Assembly: GCF_000611645.1 (NCBI RefSeq)
Contig: NW_014012966.1
Coordinates: 1 to 22,063 of the forward strand
Source: Monoraphidium neglectum
Lineage: Eukaryota > Chlorophyta > Chlorophyceae > Sphaeropleales > Selenastraceae
Length of the DNA stretch: 22,063 bases
Direction: 5' to 3'
The notes under the pieces are model-generated. The model made no database searches and was not told where the DNA came from. It was given only the letters and a program-made list of their open reading frames with translations. Numbering within the stretch: position 1 is the first letter of the stretch; every line of letters begins with the position of its first letter. Position numbers and translations under genes: made by a program. Below are positions 20,276-22,063 of this stretch, piece after piece.

Positions 20276-22063
20276 TGCTGCTGCTGCTGCTGCTCTGCCT
20301 GCGGCTGCGCCTTCTTTTTTGCCCTGCCCGCAGCCAGCGGGTCGAACCGCCCGCCGGCGCCGCCGCTGCCTGGGCCCGCCGCCGCAGCCGGCGCAGGCGC
20401 CGCCGCCGCCGCCGCCGCCGGCGGGGCCGCCAGCTTTGACGGCCGGTAGGTGTGCCCCGGGATCGTCACAGGAATCGGCCCTGTGGCTGCCGCCGCCGCG
20501 GCCGCCGCGGACGACCCCTCGCCGGCCCCCTCTGCCTTGTCATCCGCATCCGCGTCCTCCACCGCCGAGACCCCCGGGATGCGCGAGAACGTCAGCCACG
20601 TCCCGCCCCCGCCGCCGCCCGCTGACGTCACGCTGATGTCACCGCCGCCGGCGCAGTCGACGACGACCGTGTCGTCCTCCTGGAACTGGCCGGTCAGCAG
20701 GGCCTTGGCCAGGGGCGTCTCCAGCTCGCGCTGCACGGCGCGCTTCACAGGGCGCGCGCCGTACACCGGGTCAAAGCCCACCTCAGCCAGGTGCCTGCGG
20801 CGGTTTTTGAAGGGTTGGAGTTTGGGGGTGGTTGGGGTTTGGGCAAGGGGATGGGGTTCAGGGGGTTGAGCGCAGCATGGAGGGGTGCGGGTTGAGGGTT
20901 GAGTGCTTACGTGGGGATGTGTGCAAAGAAAGGAGAACTGTGTGTGTGTGTGTGTGTGTGCGCGCGCGCGCGCGCATGACTCAGTGTGCAAGGTGTCTGT
21001 TACGAGGCTGGTGGGTTTCACAAATGCTCACACTCCCTCTGCCCCTCTCCTCCACTCGTTCACAATCCGACTGACGAGAGACCCCAACTCTTAACACACA
21101 AACACACACACACACACGTACACGCACGCGCGCGCACACACACACACACACACAAGCGCGCACGCACCTGACTGCCGTGTCCTGCAGCAGCAGCTTCATC
21201 TTCTTCTCAGACAGCCGCTGCCCCACGCCGCGCACCTGGGGGCGCGGGGGATGAATTTGGGCATGGCGTCGCGGCAGCACCATCGCCGCGCGAGTCGGAC
21301 CGCGCGGCGGCGCCGCTGGGCGGTCGAATGCCAGGGTGCCCCGGTCAACGAGGCGATGCCGCTTTTGCTCGCCCCAGGCCAGCGCGGTGGTTCTGGATCC
21401 AGAGCATACAAACGCGGCTACTTGAGGGTTGAAGGAAGCAGGTTCTGTCCCGTGACCCCAGGGCGCGCCTTCAAGTCTGCGCGGCCCCAGATGAGAGCGC
21501 GCGCAGCGTCTCGTGCCGCGCCCCTCAAACCTCGGACCTCGGACAACAAGAAGAGATTCAGATCGCAACACCCACCTGCAGCCGCACGATGGTCTCGATC
21601 TGCTCCGCGGCCAAGGGCTCGAATATGATGAACTCGTCGATGCGGTTTATGAACTCGGGCTGGAAGTGCTTGCGGACCTTCTCCATCACCAGCTCACGCA
21701 TGTCTGTGGTGTGTGTGTGTGTGTGTGTGCGTGGGTGCGTGTGTGTGTGCACGTGTGTTTGTGTGTGTGTGTGGGGGGGTGCGTGTGTGCGTTCGTGCGT
21801 GCGTTCATACGTGCGTGCGTTTGTTCGTGCCTGCGTGCATGTGCGCATGTGTGGTGGGGGCAGCAAAAAGGATGTGTTTGCGAGAGCATACTGTGCAAAG
21901 CAGCAGGGCTCCATCGGCTGCCCCCCTCACCCGCCATGCTGCCGGGCGCGCCCTTGGCGCGCTGCTTGTAGGTGTAGTTGAACACCTCAGCGCTGCCCAG
22001 GTTTGATGTGAGGATGATGATGGCGTTCTTGAAGGAGACCACGCGGCCCTGGCTGTCGGTGAC
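19993..22063 (-). CDS. ClpB/Hsp100 disaggregase, C-terminal part with Gln/His-rich extension
   Basis: AAA+ protein disaggregase of the ClpB/Hsp100 family (works with Hsp70 to resolubilise aggregates). Only the end of the second ATPase domain is in the window. Exons in transcript order: 22063-21931 (open at the edge), 21703-21576, 21235-21168, 20794-19993; junctions in phase. Motifs: [24 protein letters not shown] (sensor 1 TSN), [16 protein letters not shown] (arginine-finger region), SEKKMKLLL, then [20 protein letters not shown] (sensor 2, GAR) and [14 protein letters not shown] normal ClpB stops shortly after this. Here about 200 further residues follow without interruption: Gly/Ala-rich, [13 protein letters not shown], two Gln/His tracts, then an acidic-basic end ([14 protein letters not shown]). 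The targeting region is out of view, so the compartment (plastid, mitochondrion or cytosol) is undetermined. The ATPase part is secure; the extension depends on there being no unseen intron in the last exon. Confidence 0.93.
20122..20298. repeat. CAG/CTG triplet tracts encoding the Gln/His runs of ClpB
   Basis: Two clusters of CTG on the plus strand (20122-20176 and 20239-20298) read as CAG, with occasional CAC/CAT, on the coding strand. They encode the two Gln/His tracts separated by a Pro/Gly/Ser linker. The same triplets create a spurious leucine-rich frame on the plus strand. Confidence 0.92.
20939..20974. repeat. (TG)11(CG)7 tract in ClpB intron 3, 3' arm
   Basis: A pure alternating purine-pyrimidine run, CG- then CA-sense in the minus-strand transcript, about 145 nt before the acceptor at 20796-20795. 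Positions 20941-20968 are the exact reverse complement of 21127-21154. Confidence 0.95.
21094..21167. repeat. CA/CG-rich tract in ClpB intron 3, 5' arm
   Basis: CA and CG alternation on plus, hence GU/GC-sense in the transcript, starts directly at the donor GT (21167-21166). It includes the 28-nt arm 21127-21154 that pairs with 20941-20968. Confidence 0.93.
21706..21854. repeat. TG-rich tract in ClpB intron 1, at its 3' end
   Basis: About 150 nt of TG with TGCG, TTCG and TCG interruptions on plus. In the transcript it is CA-rich and runs into the acceptor AG at 21705-21704, occupying most of this 227-nt intron. Confidence 0.92.

Noticed and set aside
19657..20439. Plus-strand 260-residue frame with long leucine runs
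   Set aside because: The leucines come from CTG triplets that are the reverse complement of the ClpB CAG (Gln) tracts; the minus-strand frame is continuous with a clear ClpB domain.

Overview
This is eukaryotic nuclear DNA, most likely from a GC-rich green alga (Chlorophyta, probably Chlorophyceae). The evidence is: genes split into short exons by many GT...AG introns of about 180-530 nt; strong G/C preference at third codon positions; TGTAA motifs, the usual green-algal poly(A) signal, downstream of several stops; long TG/CA dinucleotide tracts; and plant/algal-type proteins. There are no operons, ribosome-binding sites, CRISPR arrays or plasmid/phage genes. All exon models below were built by hand from frame continuity, splice consensus and family conservation.

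Layout from left to right. (A) 41-3058, plus: 3' part of a gene for an Agd3-like (CE18-type) polysaccharide deacetylase, seven exons, start outside the window. 3059-5300: no gene; a 49-bp tandem duplication. (B) 5301-8219, plus: complete six-exon FSH1-type serine hydrolase with an intact Ser-Asp-His triad, a 26-nt microexon, and a probable SINE-like insertion in intron 3. 8220-9609: 3' flanks of two convergent genes. (C) 9610-12091, minus: chloroplast-type rhodanese domain protein related to plant STR14, complete at the 3' end, with a tentative 5' exon. 12092-13631: divergent promoter region. (D) 13632-15997, plus: secreted dienelactone-hydrolase family protein with a Cys-Asp-His triad and an Ala/Lys/Pro repeat tail. 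15998-18451: no gene recognised. (E) 18452-18844, plus: small secreted protein of two 31-residue repeats, no known family. (F) 19993-22063, minus: 3' part of a ClpB/Hsp100 disaggregase with an unusual Ala-rich and Gln/His-rich C-terminal extension; its 5' part lies beyond the right edge.

The genes are unrelated single transcription units, as is normal for a nuclear genome: a putative polysaccharide-modifying enzyme (A), two alpha/beta hydrolases (B, D), a plastid rhodanese (C), a chaperone (F) and an orphan secreted protein (E). B and C converge, C and D diverge, and E and F converge.

The most striking unexplained pattern is in the introns. Every long dinucleotide tract has the same polarity relative to its transcript: (GU)n just after 5' splice sites, (CA)n toward 3' splice sites. 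In one ClpB intron the two arms form a perfect 28-bp inverted repeat. This suggests RNA pairing that draws intron ends together, as reported for fish introns. The other notable points are the Agd3-like deacetylase in a green alga, the ClpB tail and the orphan protein E.
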